A model generated the notes under the pieces. The model searched no databases. It was not told the origin of the DNA and was given only the letters and a program-made list of their open reading frames with translations. From positions 6,944,001 to 7,008,000 of the forward strand of contig CP036279.1 in the NCBI GenBank assembly GCA_007748055.1: a DNA stretch of 64,000 nucleotides, in the 5' to 3' direction. Below are positions 1 through 9,966 of this stretch, piece by piece. Origin of the DNA: Kolteria novifilia (GTDB lineage: Bacteria > Planctomycetota > Planctomycetia > Kolteriales > Kolteriaceae). The translations under genes and the position numbers were made by a program. The number at the start of each line of letters is the position of its first letter. Position 1 is the stretch's first letter.

Positions 1-2438
1 GCGATCTGCAACTCATAGATCGCGTCGCGGCGTCCCTCGTCGACGCGCGGCGCCTGGCTGGTCGGGCCGACGAATTTTCCCGAGAAGAGGTACGAGAGCG
101 AAGGATGGTTGTGCCAGTAGCCGACGAGGCTTCGCAGAAGATCGGGCCGGCGCAGGAAGGGGCTGTCGGCGGGCGACGGCCCTCCGAGGACAACGTGGTT
201 GCCGCCGCCGGTGCCGGTGTGCGTTCCGTCCTGGTCGAACTTCTCGGTCCCGAGGCGCGATTGGTGAGCATCCTCGTAGATGCCGGTGGTGATGCCGACC
301 AGTTCGTCCCAGTCGTGAGCGGGCTGGACGTTGACCTCGATCACGCCGGGGTCGGGCGTGAGCGAGAGATGGTTGATCCGTTGGTCGTGGGGCGGCAGAT
401 AGCCTTCGATAACGACGGGCGCTCCGAGGGCCTCGGCGGTCTCCTCGACAGCGGCCACCAGGTGCAGATAGGCTTCAAGTCGCTCGGTCGGCGGCATGAA
501 GACGTGTAAGCGGCCATCGCGCGGCTCGACGCAAAGCGCCGTGCGGATGATGTCCGACGGACCGGCGAACGAGGACGAGAAGTACGGATGCTGGAAGTCG
601 AAGTCCTTCTCCTCTCCGTTGGCCTCGTGGAAGCCGTCGCCACCGCCGTCACCACCGACTTGGTGGCTGACCAGGGCCGGGCGTCGACGTCGTCCGAGAG
701 CCGCGCCGGGAATCGAGTGTTGCCGCCGGAGTTCGTCGTACAGCGGAAGCGGCTCGCGTGGAGCCAGCGGATCGAGGGGCGCGGTCAGCGCCGGATCGTT
801 CTCCGTTCCCACCCACGTAAGCGATTCGAGCGGAAGTCGCAGCCCCATCGGCGAATCGCCGGGAACCAGAAAGAGCTCCTCGGAGCGAACCGGCCACAAG
901 CCACTGCGCCAGCAGGGTTCCGCCAGCCACCACTGAAACTGCAACGGCAGCACGCAGCCGATCGGCGAGGTGATGCCCTGCTCGAAGACTTTTGCCAATC
1001 GGGCGCGCTCTTGCTCGTCCTCGAGCTTCGAATCGTGAACGTTGACGTTGGACGGAAGCCGCCGTTCCTTCCAGGCGTAGTAGAGGACGTCCTCGTAGCC
1101 GAGGCTGACGTGATCCGGATTGACGGCGAGGCGTTGGGCCACCTCGGTGCTGAATCGCTCGGCGAGGGAAACGTCGTGCCCGTAGTGTTGATTGGGATCG
1201 GCGAGGAGGTCCGGATTCCGCCAGATCGGCTCTTGGTCCCTCCGCCAGTAGCAGCGCAGAGCCCATCGAGGCAGCGGCTCCCCTGGGTACCACTTCCCCT
1301 GCCCGAAGTGGAGCAACCCACCCGTCGAGAAGCGATCCTTGAGTTTGTAGAGCAGCGACGTGGCGAGCTTGAGCTTCGTCGGACCGACCGCCTCCGTGGT
1401 CCACTCGGGCGACTCCATGTCGTCGACCGAGACGAAGGTCGGCTCGCCCCCCATGGTCAAGCGAACGTCGCCGTCGAGCAGCAGCCGGTCGACATCGTGA
1501 CCGAGCAACTCGATGGTGCGCCACGTCTCCTCGGTATAGGGTTTGGTGACGCGCGGGTCCTCGTGGATCCGCTTGACCGACATCGCGAAGTCGAAGGTGT
1601 GATTGCACTCGCCGATCGAACCGGTAATCGGGGCGGCGCTGGCCGGTTCCGGCGTGCATGCCAGCGGGATGTGCCCCTCGCCGGCCAACAGCCCCGACGT
1701 CGGATCGAGCCCGACCCAGCCGGCACCCGGCAAGTAGACCTCCGCCCACGCGTGCAAGTCGGTGAAGTCGTTCTCCGGTCCCTCCGGTCCATCGAGCGGC
1801 TTGACGTCGGCGCTCAATTGGATCAAGTAGCCCGACACGAAGCGCGCGGCCATTCCGAGGTGCCGCAAGATCTGCACCAACAGCCACGCGGAGTCGCGGC
1901 ACGAACCACTCCCCTTCGTCAGCGTCTCCTCGCAGGTTTGGACGCCGGGCTCCATTCGGACGAGATAGCTCACCTCCTTCTGGAGCCTTTGGTTGAGTTC
2001 GACGAGAACATCGACCGTCTTGCCGGAAATCCCTCGGACGCTCTCAAGCCAGGCGTTGAGTTTGGGCCCCGCGGTGACGAGTTCGCGAAACGGCTTCAGT
2101 TCGCTCGCCAGCCAATCGGCGTACTCGAACGGATAGCGCTCCACGGAGGACTCGAGAAAGAAGTCGAAGGGATTGATGACCGTCATCTCGGCGGTCAAGT
2201 CGACCTGGATATCGAAGTGATCGATCTTCTCGTTGAAGATCAGTCGCGCGAGGTAGTTGCCCTGCGGATCTTGCTGCCAATTGACGAAATGCTTGCTGGG
2301 ACTGATCTTCAGCGAGTAGCTGTTGATCGGGGTTCGACTGTGAGGGGCCGGCCGCAAGCGAACGATCTGCGGCGAGACCCCGATGAGTCGGTCGTACTTG
2401 TAAGTCGTCTTGTGGTGAAGCGCAACGCGAATCGTCAT
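1..2438 (-). CDS. DUF2126-type transglutaminase-like protein (partial, C-terminus outside window)
   Basis: Large cytoplasmic transglutaminase-fold protein; about 812 residues are visible and the frame runs off the left edge. An N-terminal beta domain (about 1-90, MTIRVALHHK start) is followed by a papain-like transglutaminase core with the full triad: Cys180 in GSGSCRDSAW, His229 in DLHAWAEVY and Asp245 in GLDPTSG. The remainder is the DUF2126 extension (TMGGEPTFVS, FHEANGEEKDF, GTGGGNHVVLGG). It lies 193 bp downstream of the alpha-E gene and follows the ATP-grasp gene on the same strand, the standard three-gene set in which an ATP-grasp ligase and a transglutaminase-like peptidase/ligase are predicted to make and process a peptide. 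The ATG at 2438 is the only good start. The family is certain; the substrate is unknown. Confidence 0.93.
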   Translation of the reverse strand, partial: MTIRVALHHKTTYKYDRLIGVSPQIVRLRPAPHSRTPINSYSLKISPSKHFVNWQQDPQGNYLARLIFNEKIDHFDIQVDLTAEMTVINPFDFFLESSVERYPFEYADWLASELKPFRELVTAGPKLNAWLESVRGISGKTVDVLVELNQRLQKEVSYLVRMEPGVQTCEETLTKGSGSCRDSAWLLVQILRHLGMAARFVSGYLIQLSADVKPLDGPEGPENDFTDLHAWAEVYLPGAGWVGLDPTSGLLAGEGHIPLACTPEPASAAPITGSIGECNHTFDFAMSVKRIHEDPRVTKPYTEETWRTIELLGHDVDRLLLDGDVRLTMGGEPTFVSVDDMESPEWTTEAVGPTKLKLATSLLYKLKDRFSTGGLLHFGQGKWYPGEPLPRWALRCYWRRDQEPIWRNPDLLADPNQHYGHDVSLAERFSTEVAQRLAVNPDHVSLGYEDVLYYAWKERRLPSNVNVHDSKLEDEQERARLAKVFEQGITSPIGCVLPLQFQWWLAEPCWRSGLWPVRSEELFLVPGDSPMGLRLPLESLTWVGTENDPALTAPLDPLAPREPLPLYDELRRQHSIPGAALGRRRRPALVSHQVGGDGGGDGFHEANGEEKDFDFQHPYFSSSFAGPSDIIRTALCVEPRDGRLHVFMPPTERLEAYLHLVAAVEETAEALGAPVVIEGYLPPHDQRINHLSLTPDPGVIEVNVQPAHDWDELVGITTGIYEDAHQSRLGTEKFDQDGTHTGTGGGNHVVLGGPSPADSPFLRRPDLLRSLVGYWHNHPSLSYLFSGKFVGPTSQAPRVDEGRRDAIYELQI

Positions 2439-2631
2439 GGAATCTCACGCCTGTGACAGTGGGTACGTCGCGCTGACCTCCCGTCAACTGGACGTTGTTC
2501 ATCAAGTAAGCAAGGACTCGTGACCCACGGGCGCTCCATGCGCCGTGACGTAGTTCGACTAGCGGGCCGTCGATCGACGCGGACCACGACGAGAGTCGTG
2601 CGCGGTCGGCGTCGAGTTGTTCCACGGCCGG

Positions 2632-3576
2632 CTAGGTCGTGAAGAAATCCTCCTGGATGGTCGAACTCACCGCATTGAGCTTCGCCTGGAACTCATCGAC
2701 GAACTCATGCAGCCCCTCACGGACGATCCCGCCGATGGAGCTGTAGTCGAGTTCGGCGCGCAGCATGCCGACCTTCTGTTCGGTGGGGTTGCTGAACGCT
2801 CCCGGGGGCGTTCCGGTGATCGCCATCAACGACTCCTGTGTCTTCACGACGCAGAAGTGCAACGAGCGGGGAAAATGACGGTCGAGCATCAAGAAGTCGG
2901 CGACCCGCTCGGGGGTGATCTTGCCATGCACCCGCCGATACATTTCCAACGCGCTAGCGGATCGCAGCAGCGCCGACCACCGGATGACGTCGAGCGCCGT
3001 GCCGACATCCTCGGGGTTCGGCAACAGGATGTAGTACTGGACGTCGACGATGCGCGAGGTCTTGTCGGCTCGTTCGATCAGTCGTCCCATCCGCGCGAAA
3101 TGCCACGCTTCACTGTGCGACATCGTCGAGTCGGTCACGCCGACGTGAAGGTGGCTCGCCAGCTTCACGCGATTGCAGAAATCGAAGGGTTGATCGAGCA
3201 CCCGCGGATGATCGGCCGAGGCCCGCACCATCAGGTAGTACTTGTTGATCTCCTCCCACATCGTCGAGGAGATGATCTCGCGAATCGTCCGCGCGTTCTC
3301 GCGGGCCTTGCCCAAGCACGAGAGGATCGAGTTCGGGTTCCTCTTATCGAACGCGAGGAACCGCAAGACATTCTCCCGAGTCGTCTCGTCGTAGCATTTC
3401 TCAAAGGCCTCGTGATCGCCGGTGGTGTAGACAAGCGGCGCCCACTGCCCTCCGATCGCCTCGTTCTCGTCTCCGAGCAGGAGGCTGTAGTTGACGTCGA
3501 TGAAACGCGCGACGTTCTCGGCACGCTCGACGTATCGGCTCATCCAGTGGACGGAGTCGGCGACGCGACTCAGCAT
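2632..3576 (-). CDS. Alpha-E domain protein (DUF403)
   Basis: A 314-residue, all-helical alpha-E protein. The N-terminus ([21 protein letters not shown]) is diagnostic, with its conserved Y-E-R-A-E-N helix; further hallmarks are [17 protein letters not shown] and [22 protein letters not shown]. No catalytic motif is known for the family. It is found almost only beside circularly permuted ATP-grasp and transglutaminase genes and is taken to be their partner. Its ATG at 3576 lies inside the end of the ATP-grasp gene (7-bp overlap), so translation of the two is probably coupled. The length matches the family. Confidence 0.94.
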   Translation of the reverse strand: MLSRVADSVHWMSRYVERAENVARFIDVNYSLLLGDENEAIGGQWAPLVYTTGDHEAFEKCYDETTRENVLRFLAFDKRNPNSILSCLGKARENARTIREIISSTMWEEINKYYLMVRASADHPRVLDQPFDFCNRVKLASHLHVGVTDSTMSHSEAWHFARMGRLIERADKTSRIVDVQYYILLPNPEDVGTALDVIRWSALLRSASALEMYRRVHGKITPERVADFLMLDRHFPRSLHFCVVKTQESLMAITGTPPGAFSNPTEQKVGMLRAELDYSSIGGIVREGLHEFVDEFQAKLNAVSSTIQEDFFTT

Positions 3577-5276
3577 GAGGGACTTCCTTGCTCTTGAGAC
3601 TGACTGCTCGGAATCGCCGACGCGGGATCATGCTTCCCGTTCGTCTTGCGAAGCACCCAGGTATCCTTGCTCCCGCCACCCTGCGACGAGTTGACCACCA
3701 TCGATCCCTCACGAAGCGCGACCCGCGTCAGGCCTCCCGGCAGGACGAAGACATCCTCGCCACAGAGAACGAACGGGCGCAAGTCGACGTGGCGGGGCTG
3801 GAGTTTGCCGCCAATCAGCGTCGGGACCGTCGAGAGCTTCAGCATCGGCTGCGCGATGTAGTTGCGTGGGTTCGCCCGGATCTCTTCCGCGTAGCGATCG
3901 CGCTCCGCCTTGGTCGACTGCGGCCCCATGAGGATGCCGTAGCCGCCCGATTCATTGGTCGGTTTGACGACGAGTTCATCGAGATGGCCGATGACGTAGT
4001 CGCGTTCCTTGTCGTTGGAGCAGACATACGTCGGCACGTTGTTGAGGATCGGGTCCTCACCGAGGTAGTAGCTGATGATCTCGGGAACGAAGGCGTAGAC
4101 GGCTTTGTCGTCGGCGACCCCGGTCCCGGGTGCGTTGGCCAGTGTCACCCGCCCCTCGAAGTAGACCTGCATCAAGTCCTCGACGCCCAAGCAGGAGTCG
4201 GAACGGAAGCAGGCCGGGTCCAGGAATTCATCGTCGATCCGGCGATAGATGACGTCGACTCGCTTGAGGCCGCGCGTCGTTCGCATATGGACGTAGCCGT
4301 CGCTGACGATCAAGTCGGTCGGCTGGACGAGTTCCACCCCCATCTGCTGGGCGAGGAAGGTGTGCTCGAAGTAAGCAGAGTTGTAGATCCCGGGCGACAG
4401 GACGACCGCGGTCGGTTCGGGGGCGTGCGGCGGAGCGCACGAGAGGAGCGCCTCGAGCAGCCGTTCGGGGTATCCTTCGATGGGGGCAACCGCCATGCCC
4501 TCGAAGACGTGCGGGAAGGTCCGCTTCATCACCTCGCGGTTCTCGAGAACGTACGAAACGCCCGAGGGACAGCGAAGATTGTCCTCGAGCACGTAGATGC
4601 GACCGTCGTGGTTGCGCACCAAATCGATGCCGCTGATGTGGCACCAGACGCCCGCGGGGGGACGGAACCCGACGCAGGCCTTTTGAAAGGTGCTCGAGGA
4701 GCGAATCAGTTGTTCGGGAATGATCCCGTCCTTGATGATCTTCTGATCGTTGTAGATGTCGTCGATGAAGAGGTTCAGCGCGGTGATCCGCTGCTTGAGC
4801 CCTTGCTCGACTTGCGCCCATTCCTCCCCGTCGATGATTCGAGGAACGAGGTCGCACGGCCACACCTTCTCCGTGCCGGCCTCATGGCCGTAGACCGCGA
4901 AGGTGATACCCATGTCGCGCATGATCAGATCGGCCGCTCGTTGACGCTGCTCGAGCTCGCCGTCGGGAATACTTTCCAGACGTCGAACGAAGCTCGTGCA
5001 GATCTCTCGCGGTTGACCGCTGGTGTCGAAAATCTCGTCGTAGATCGATTCGGTCGGATAGGTGCCGAAGCTCACGATCTCCTCCCATTCCGTGGATTGA
5101 GTGTGGAGGATGCCCCGTGTAAGCGTAGCAATTCTCGTACCTCGATCTTGAGCTTCTGGATGCAGAGGGGCCGCCAATCTCCCGGCGAAGGCGCGATCCC
5201 CTTCGCTGGTCCGGGCAGGATCGAAAGACGAGAATTTGTGCGGAAGCTGATCAGCGTTGATGGATTGAGCCGTCAT
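3570..5276 (-). CDS. Circularly permuted ATP-grasp protein (DUF404/DUF407)
   Basis: About 568 residues. First gene of the ATP-grasp/alpha-E/transglutaminase operon and presumed to form amide or peptide bonds using ATP. Family motifs include YDEIFD near the N-terminus, [55 protein letters not shown], the glycine-rich [12 protein letters not shown] and DLRPFVL. The reading frame extends to a TTG at 5345, but the ATG at 5276 (MTAQSIN) is preferred because the extra 23 residues look non-conserved. No strong Shine-Dalgarno is visible at either start. The 3' end overlaps the alpha-E start. The product is unknown; the family assignment is firm. Confidence 0.92.
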   Translation of the reverse strand: MTAQSINADQLPHKFSSFDPARTSEGDRAFAGRLAAPLHPEAQDRGTRIATLTRGILHTQSTEWEEIVSFGTYPTESIYDEIFDTSGQPREICTSFVRRLESIPDGELEQRQRAADLIMRDMGITFAVYGHEAGTEKVWPCDLVPRIIDGEEWAQVEQGLKQRITALNLFIDDIYNDQKIIKDGIIPEQLIRSSSTFQKACVGFRPPAGVWCHISGIDLVRNHDGRIYVLEDNLRCPSGVSYVLENREVMKRTFPHVFEGMAVAPIEGYPERLLEALLSCAPPHAPEPTAVVLSPGIYNSAYFEHTFLAQQMGVELVQPTDLIVSDGYVHMRTTRGLKRVDVIYRRIDDEFLDPACFRSDSCLGVEDLMQVYFEGRVTLANAPGTGVADDKAVYAFVPEIISYYLGEDPILNNVPTYVCSNDKERDYVIGHLDELVVKPTNESGGYGILMGPQSTKAERDRYAEEIRANPRNYIAQPMLKLSTVPTLIGGKLQPRHVDLRPFVLCGEDVFVLPGGLTRVALREGSMVVNSSQGGGSKDTWVLRKTNGKHDPASAIPSSQSQEQGSPSC

Positions 5277-5588
5277 TGAGCAGAAGCTGCCGAAGAAATA
5301 GGCATCGCCGATGCCAGTGAATGGAGTTCCCCAGTCCCTCGACAAGGCGACGACTCAACCGTCTCCGTGTTGGGCGTTATCTTCCGTTAGAGTAACGCAC
5401 ACGCCCGAAGTTGCCCCTTCAACTAACGCTTTCTCCCCACTTCGCCGGAACCCGCACCCAGCGCAATCGCCGAGACACGCACAATCGGTCCTGGGCGAAC
5501 GAAATTGGTCCACCCGCCCGCCGTCCCGACGGCGCCTGGTCGCTCGTCGGCGGTCCATGGTCCTCGCATGTGACGAACAACGGAGCCG
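5277..5588. other. Intergenic gap, no feature recognised
   Basis: Lies between the carbonic anhydrase stop and the ATP-grasp start. It should hold the leftward promoter of the ATP-grasp operon. I see no convincing promoter hexamers, hairpin repeat or small gene. Confidence 0.6.
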
Positions 5589-7055
5589 CTAGACGTCCAG
5601 GACGATACGGCTGTTGGTTTCCTGGATAGGTCGGTTGTTGCCAAAGAGGCCCACGGTGGCGGAACTGGCGATCGACGAGCGAATCGCCTCAAGGTCGATC
5701 ATGGAGAGACCAACCGGTTCCTGAAAGACCCGCCAACGGACTCCCTCGCTATTGGGAGGTGTCGTCAGCGACCCGGAGTACGCGAAGTAGTCATCCGCAT
5801 CCGGCAACAGCTCCGCTGGATCGAGCGAGACCTCGGTCGGGAGCCCATCGGCGCGCAGCCGCGTCATCAACTCCGTCCACGCCCCCGATGGGGTTGTCCC
5901 TTCGACGAGGAGCACCGCGACCACCAGCGCGTCGCCGGTCTCTTGATGCTGATGCACCATGTGCATCTCGGCGGGAAAATGCGCGCCGTCGATCGCGTGC
6001 TCACTGGCGCTGTGGAAATGGATCTGCTGCAACACGAACACAGTGCCGTCAGCATCGGTCACGCTGTTATCGGGATGGTTCTGGAAGCCGACTTCGATGT
6101 TGTTGCCGGAGTTGAAGAACTCGAGGTTCGAAGAGAACGTGTAGTCGAACGCGAGCGGCGCCTCGCCCACGGAGACCGAATCGTCGAGCGACAAGTCGAT
6201 CGCCGATTGCCGCCGTCCGACAGTGCTGTAGAGCCAAGCGGGTGTAAGGAGATGCCATTGATCCGGCCCAATGCCGGGGGTGTAGCCGAAGACGACATCC
6301 TGAACAAGCGGCGTGTTGGTCTCGAAATAGGGCACGACAGGCTCTTGGGCGAATTGGTTGTTCGCGTCGACGTCGGGGGTGATCGCATCGCCCTCCCCGT
6401 TGCCCCCATCCAGCAACGACCGGCCGAGCACTTGATTCGACTCCATCCAAAGTTCATCGTCGCCCGTGCCCAAGAGGACGCCCAGATCCGACGCGATGAC
6501 GTTGCGCAACAACGCGACGCGGTCGTCGTCCCAACGAGTCGGCAAACTGACTTGCTCCGCGATGGCGCTGTCTTGAATGAGCAGCGACTGATCGCCGACA
6601 CCGCCGAGAACGTGAAGGGTCTCCCCGATGTCGGCGCGATCGACGATGATATTGTCGTCGCCCTCGAGCCGAACCTCGAGATCTCCCCCAATCGTGACCC
6701 CGGTCAGTTGAAGGTCGTCGTCCCCCTCCAGGCCCAAGATGTAGATGTCACTGGCCGCCTCCAGGTCGATTAGCCCCAGGTAGTCGTTGCCCCCTTCGAG
6801 AAAGAAGTGCAGGCCGTCCTCCACGTCGCCGACCACGGCCCGATTGCCGCCGTTGATGGTCGTTCCGTGGAGTCCTTCGATGACGTACTGGTCGACCGAC
6901 GCGCCCTGCGTAACGCGGATCTCGTTATCCGCCGCGTCGCCCTTCACGACGAGATCCCCCCAACGCGTGACGAACGCCGACACGTTATTGGCGAGCAATT
7001 GGCGCTCCTCGAGCGGCTCGAGCGATGGGGTGCGCGACAAGGATGATGAACGCAT
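5589..7055 (-). CDS. Exported alpha-type carbonic anhydrase fused to an N-terminal beta-repeat domain
   Basis: 488 residues. The N-terminus carries the planctomycete LEPLEERQLLA motif (residues 12-22), seen at the start of many large secreted or surface proteins of this phylum. Residues about 25-225 are Asp/Gly-rich short repeats (LEGGNDYLG, LEGDDDLQL, LEGDDNIIV, LGTGDDELW), as in beta-helix or calcium-binding roll domains. Residues about 257-486 are an alpha carbonic anhydrase: QSAIDL, then QIHFH with zinc ligands His346 and His348, SEHAID, AEMHMVH with His365, and YSGSLTTPP. All three zinc ligands are present, so CO2 hydration activity is expected outside the cytoplasm. Single-gene unit. 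ATG at 7055 with a weak ribosome site. Confidence 0.9.
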   Translation of the reverse strand: MRSSSLSRTPSLEPLEERQLLANNVSAFVTRWGDLVVKGDAADNEIRVTQGASVDQYVIEGLHGTTINGGNRAVVGDVEDGLHFFLEGGNDYLGLIDLEAASDIYILGLEGDDDLQLTGVTIGGDLEVRLEGDDNIIVDRADIGETLHVLGGVGDQSLLIQDSAIAEQVSLPTRWDDDRVALLRNVIASDLGVLLGTGDDELWMESNQVLGRSLLDGGNGEGDAITPDVDANNQFAQEPVVPYFETNTPLVQDVVFGYTPGIGPDQWHLLTPAWLYSTVGRRQSAIDLSLDDSVSVGEAPLAFDYTFSSNLEFFNSGNNIEVGFQNHPDNSVTDADGTVFVLQQIHFHSASEHAIDGAHFPAEMHMVHQHQETGDALVVAVLLVEGTTPSGAWTELMTRLRADGLPTEVSLDPAELLPDADDYFAYSGSLTTPPNSEGVRWRVFQEPVGLSMIDLEAIRSSIASSATVGLFGNNRPIQETNSRIVLDV

Positions 7056-7305
7056 GATGGATCCCGTTTGGCGGCTACCAGGAGATGGCGTAGGAAACGA
7101 ACGAAGGAAGGCGTTGCCCCAACTCTAGCCTCGGCCGATTGGGTTTCAAGGGCTACTCGCGCATTCCTTGAGCGAGGGCCTACCGCGACGTCGACGCTGG
7201 AGTCGACTTTCCGCTACTACTTGAAATACCGGAAGTTAGGAGATGCATGCCGGTCGCGAGGGCTCATGAAGAATGCGTGAGCCTGTCTTGGATGCCCCCT
7301 CCATG

Positions 7306-7450
7306 CCCACGCTTGCCGTGGGCATGCAAAGAGGACCCACGCTTGCCGTGGGCATGCAAAGAGGACCCACGCTTGTCGTGGGCATGCAAAGAGGATCCAC
7401 GCTTGCCGTGGGCATGCAAAGAGGACTCACGCTGGTCGAGGACATGCGGG
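7306..7450. repeat. Tandem array of a 30-bp hairpin unit (about 5 copies)
   Basis: Units begin at 7306, 7336, 7366, 7396 and 7426, the last degenerate. Each carries CCCACG, loop CTTGC, then CGTGGG, and ends GCAAAGAGGA. The first copy has a 10-bp stem because CATG flanks both arms. Copies differ by one or two bases. There are no spacers, so this is not CRISPR. The unit is the hairpin core of the dispersed repeats elsewhere in the window, here amplified in place. Confidence 0.9.
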
Positions 7451-7458
7451 ACGCGCCT

Positions 7459-7560
7459 TCGTGCTCCTTGCCGACTTGAAGTTGGCGCAACCCCAATCCC
7501 TTGGCACTGGCCGACAAGCAACCCGTGGCACCCGAAGACTTAGAGGGACCAGTGCCCTAG
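7459..7560. repeat. Degenerate hairpin element (MITE family 2-like)
   Basis: Contains CACTGG, loop ACAAG, CCCGTG followed by GGCACCCGAAG (about 7513-7545), matching the core at 35589 and 41900 with mismatches in the stem, and ends CCCTAG at 7555-7560. The left end (GTGCTCCTTG) only loosely resembles the family 2 end. Probably an old copy; boundaries are approximate. Confidence 0.5.
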
Positions 7561-7572
7561 CAGCCCGTGGAT

Positions 7573-8307
7573 CTATTCGCTCGCCGATACCGGACGCTTG
7601 ATCAAGTACCAGGAGGGCCACGGCTCGTCGATCACGAAGAGCTGCTGATCGTGCTCCGCGACGAACTCGTCGATCGCCCGTTTCACGCCGTAGTCGCTTC
7701 CCTCGATCTGGCCCTCGAGATAGTCGTGCCCGGCGAAGATTCCGCCCGGGCGCACCTTCGGCCACCACCAGGCAATGTCCTGGCGCGACGCCGCGTACGA
7801 ATGGTTCGCGTCGATGTAGACGAAGTCGAGTGATGCGTCCTCGAACCGGCCAACCGCCTCCTCGGACATCTCGCGGTGGAACCGGCAGCGGGTACCGAAC
7901 CGACGCAGGCGATCCTGGGTGAATTCGAAGCGACGCTGCATCTCCTCCTGAGCCGCGTTGATCTTGTCGCTGTAGTCGTCCTGGTGGAACTCCTTCCAGG
8001 GGTCGATCAGATGCAGGACCGCGAGGTCGCCGAACTGGAGAAACTCCTCTGAGTAAGCTCCTTCGTAGACGCCGATCTCGGCCCCTTCACCGCGGAGTCC
8101 CAAGTGCGAGCAGAGTGCCGCGAGGTGGGAACGCTCCAGAAGCGGCAGCCCGGCTTCATAGCGACTTGCGGCAAGTTGCCTCGCCCGCCGACGGTTCCAA
8201 GCGACAACGCCACGCCGAATCAGCGCGTGCACCGGCGGCAGGTAGGTCTTGACCAAGGGAGAGACGCGATGGACCAATTGCGTGAGACGGGGATGGACTG
8301 TCGCCAT
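7573..8307 (-). CDS. Class I SAM-dependent methyltransferase (Methyltransf_24-like)
   Basis: 244 residues from the ATG at 8307, which has AAGGA six bases upstream. A longer in-frame start at 8385 adds a Cys-rich stretch that does not look conserved. Motif I is EIGVYEGAYSEEFL, with acidic LHLIDPW after it, and the end of the Rossmann core is FVYIDANHSY followed by PGGIFAGHDY. This pattern is typical of methyltransferases found with glycan or surface-polysaccharide genes, though no glycosyltransferase is adjacent. The N-terminal 60 residues are basic and helical. The TAG stop lies inside a short repeated motif (GATCTATTCG on the + strand). Substrate unknown. Confidence 0.85.
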   Translation of the reverse strand: MATVHPRLTQLVHRVSPLVKTYLPPVHALIRRGVVAWNRRRARQLAASRYEAGLPLLERSHLAALCSHLGLRGEGAEIGVYEGAYSEEFLQFGDLAVLHLIDPWKEFHQDDYSDKINAAQEEMQRRFEFTQDRLRRFGTRCRFHREMSEEAVGRFEDASLDFVYIDANHSYAASRQDIAWWWPKVRPGGIFAGHDYLEGQIEGSDYGVKRAIDEFVAEHDQQLFVIDEPWPSWYLIKRPVSASE

Positions 8308-8412
8308 GCGGCATCCTTGACATCGAGGCGTTCGACCCTCTAGCAGGATGCCGTTCGCGCACCGCGACGTCAAGCCAGTCCCCATGGAGACGGAGCGGGT
8401 TTCCCTCTCGGC

Positions 8413-9756
8413 TCAGACGATTTCGGAGATGGGGCCGACGTCGGAGACGAACTGTGGCCTCCCGGTCGGATCGGTGATGGTCGTCGATTCGGTCCGAATG
8501 CCCAAGTTGCGATAGAGCGTCGCGATGATCTCCTGGAAGTGAACGGGCCGGCGTTCCGCGTATTCGCCCAAGCGATTGGTGGCGCCGATCACCTGACCGG
8601 TGCGCATGCCGCCTCCCGCGAGCAACGCTCCGCTGACCTTCGGCCAGTGATCGCGACCGGCGTTCTTGTTCACGCGCGGGGTGCGTCCGAACTCGCCCCA
8701 CACCGCGACGGTGACGTCATCGAGCATCCCGCGAACATCGAGGTCCTCGATCAGGGCACTCAAGGCCTGGTCGAGCTTCGAACCGTGATCGCGGACCAGG
8801 TCGAAGTTCTTGCTGTGGCTGTCCCAGCGTCCGTAGGAGAGCGTGACACAGCGGGCCCCGGCCTCGATCAGACGACGCGCCATGAGGAATTGCTCGTTGC
8901 ACGTCGGGGCGCCGTCGTATTGGAACTTGTAGGGCTTGCCGTCGCCGTAGCGTTCGCGGACCTTGTCGCTCTCCTTGCTCAAGTCGAGGGCCTCGACGAG
9001 CTTGCTCGAAGTCAGGATGTTGAAGGCTGATTGCGTGTTGGAATCGAGCGCCGCGATCGAACCGTCGGCGTCGATGTCGCGACGTAGCCGATCGAGATTC
9101 CCGAGCAGCGCCCGTCGAGACTGAAGTCGCTCGAGCGTGATGCCGTTGAGCTTCATGTTCGCCATGCCGGGGCCATCCGGCTTGAAGGGGGCGAAAGCGG
9201 CCCCGAGAAATCCGGGTTTGCCCGAATCGGACCAGGGCGTGTGCCGGGTCTTCGCCGCCAATCCGACGAAGGGCGGGACCGAGGGATTGACGGGACCGAG
9301 AAGCTTCGCCGCCGTGGCCCCCACGCTGGGACGGCCTCCGAGCGAGACCAAGTCGCGCGTCGTCCAGCCGGTCATGCACTGAAACGCGTCGTGGCGACCC
9401 TCGGAGCCGACGACCGAGCGAATCAAGACGCTCTTGTCCATCAACTGCGCCATGCGAGGAAAGACCTCGCAGATGTCGATCCCGGGAACGTTGGTCTTGA
9501 TCGGTTGGAACTCCCCCCGGATCTCCGAGGGAGCCTCCATCTTCAAGTCCCACATGTCTTGGTGGGGAGGGCCACCGCCGAGAAAGACGTTAATGACGCC
9601 CTTGTGCGGCGCGGAGGTTCCCGACTGTTGCTCGGCGCGCAGAATGTCGGCCAGGGAGAGCTGCCAGGCCCCCATGCTCAGGGCGCCGATTTTGAGAAAT
9701 CCACGACGGGAGAAGTTCTCGCAAAGGCGATATCGCGGTCCAGTGATGGTCAGCAT
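8413..9756 (-). CDS. DUF1501 family exported protein
   Basis: 447 residues. Residues 16-24 (SRRGFLKIG) form a twin-arginine signal, followed by a hydrophobic stretch, so export in folded form by Tat is expected. Family motifs: [44 protein letters not shown] and [24 protein letters not shown]1501 has an alkaline-phosphatase/sulfatase-like fold and is greatly expanded in planctomycetes, usually paired with a DUF1549/DUF1553 cytochrome-like gene; no such partner is adjacent here. AGGAGG sits nine bases before the ATG. Biochemical role unknown. Confidence 0.93.
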   Translation of the reverse strand: MLTITGPRYRLCENFSRRGFLKIGALSMGAWQLSLADILRAEQQSGTSAPHKGVINVFLGGGPPHQDMWDLKMEAPSEIRGEFQPIKTNVPGIDICEVFPRMAQLMDKSVLIRSVVGSEGRHDAFQCMTGWTTRDLVSLGGRPSVGATAAKLLGPVNPSVPPFVGLAAKTRHTPWSDSGKPGFLGAAFAPFKPDGPGMANMKLNGITLERLQSRRALLGNLDRLRRDIDADGSIAALDSNTQSAFNILTSSKLVEALDLSKESDKVRERYGDGKPYKFQYDGAPTCNEQFLMARRLIEAGARCVTLSYGRWDSHSKNFDLVRDHGSKLDQALSALIEDLDVRGMLDDVTVAVWGEFGRTPRVNKNAGRDHWPKVSGALLAGGGMRTGQVIGATNRLGEYAERRPVHFQEIIATLYRNLGIRTESTTITDPTGRPQFVSDVGPISEIV

Positions 9757-9966
9757 CGCGGCAGGCCTCCTAGGTGTGCGAACTTGCGGTGGGAGATCGG
9801 TTCACTCAGCGTGCGCGGGCTCGCGGGAAGGCTCCCCCGGCGTGGCGTCGGGAGATCAATGGGAGGGTCTCACGACTCACTAAGTAAAGCTACCGTAAAT
9901 TCCCTATATCGGGCTGTCAAGCACCGAATGGGTGGCAGGGGAAATTCCCCTTGGGACGCGGAAGGA

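Noticed and set aside
588-2456. 622-residue open frame on the + strand opposite the transglutaminase gene
   Set aside because: GC-rich shadow of a well-supported gene; no recognisable protein sequence.
3588-5279. 563-residue + strand frame opposite the ATP-grasp gene
   Set aside because: Antisense shadow; the minus strand product has full family motifs.
7306-7450. CRISPR-like array
   Set aside because: Units are contiguous with no spacers; it is a tandem hairpin repeat.
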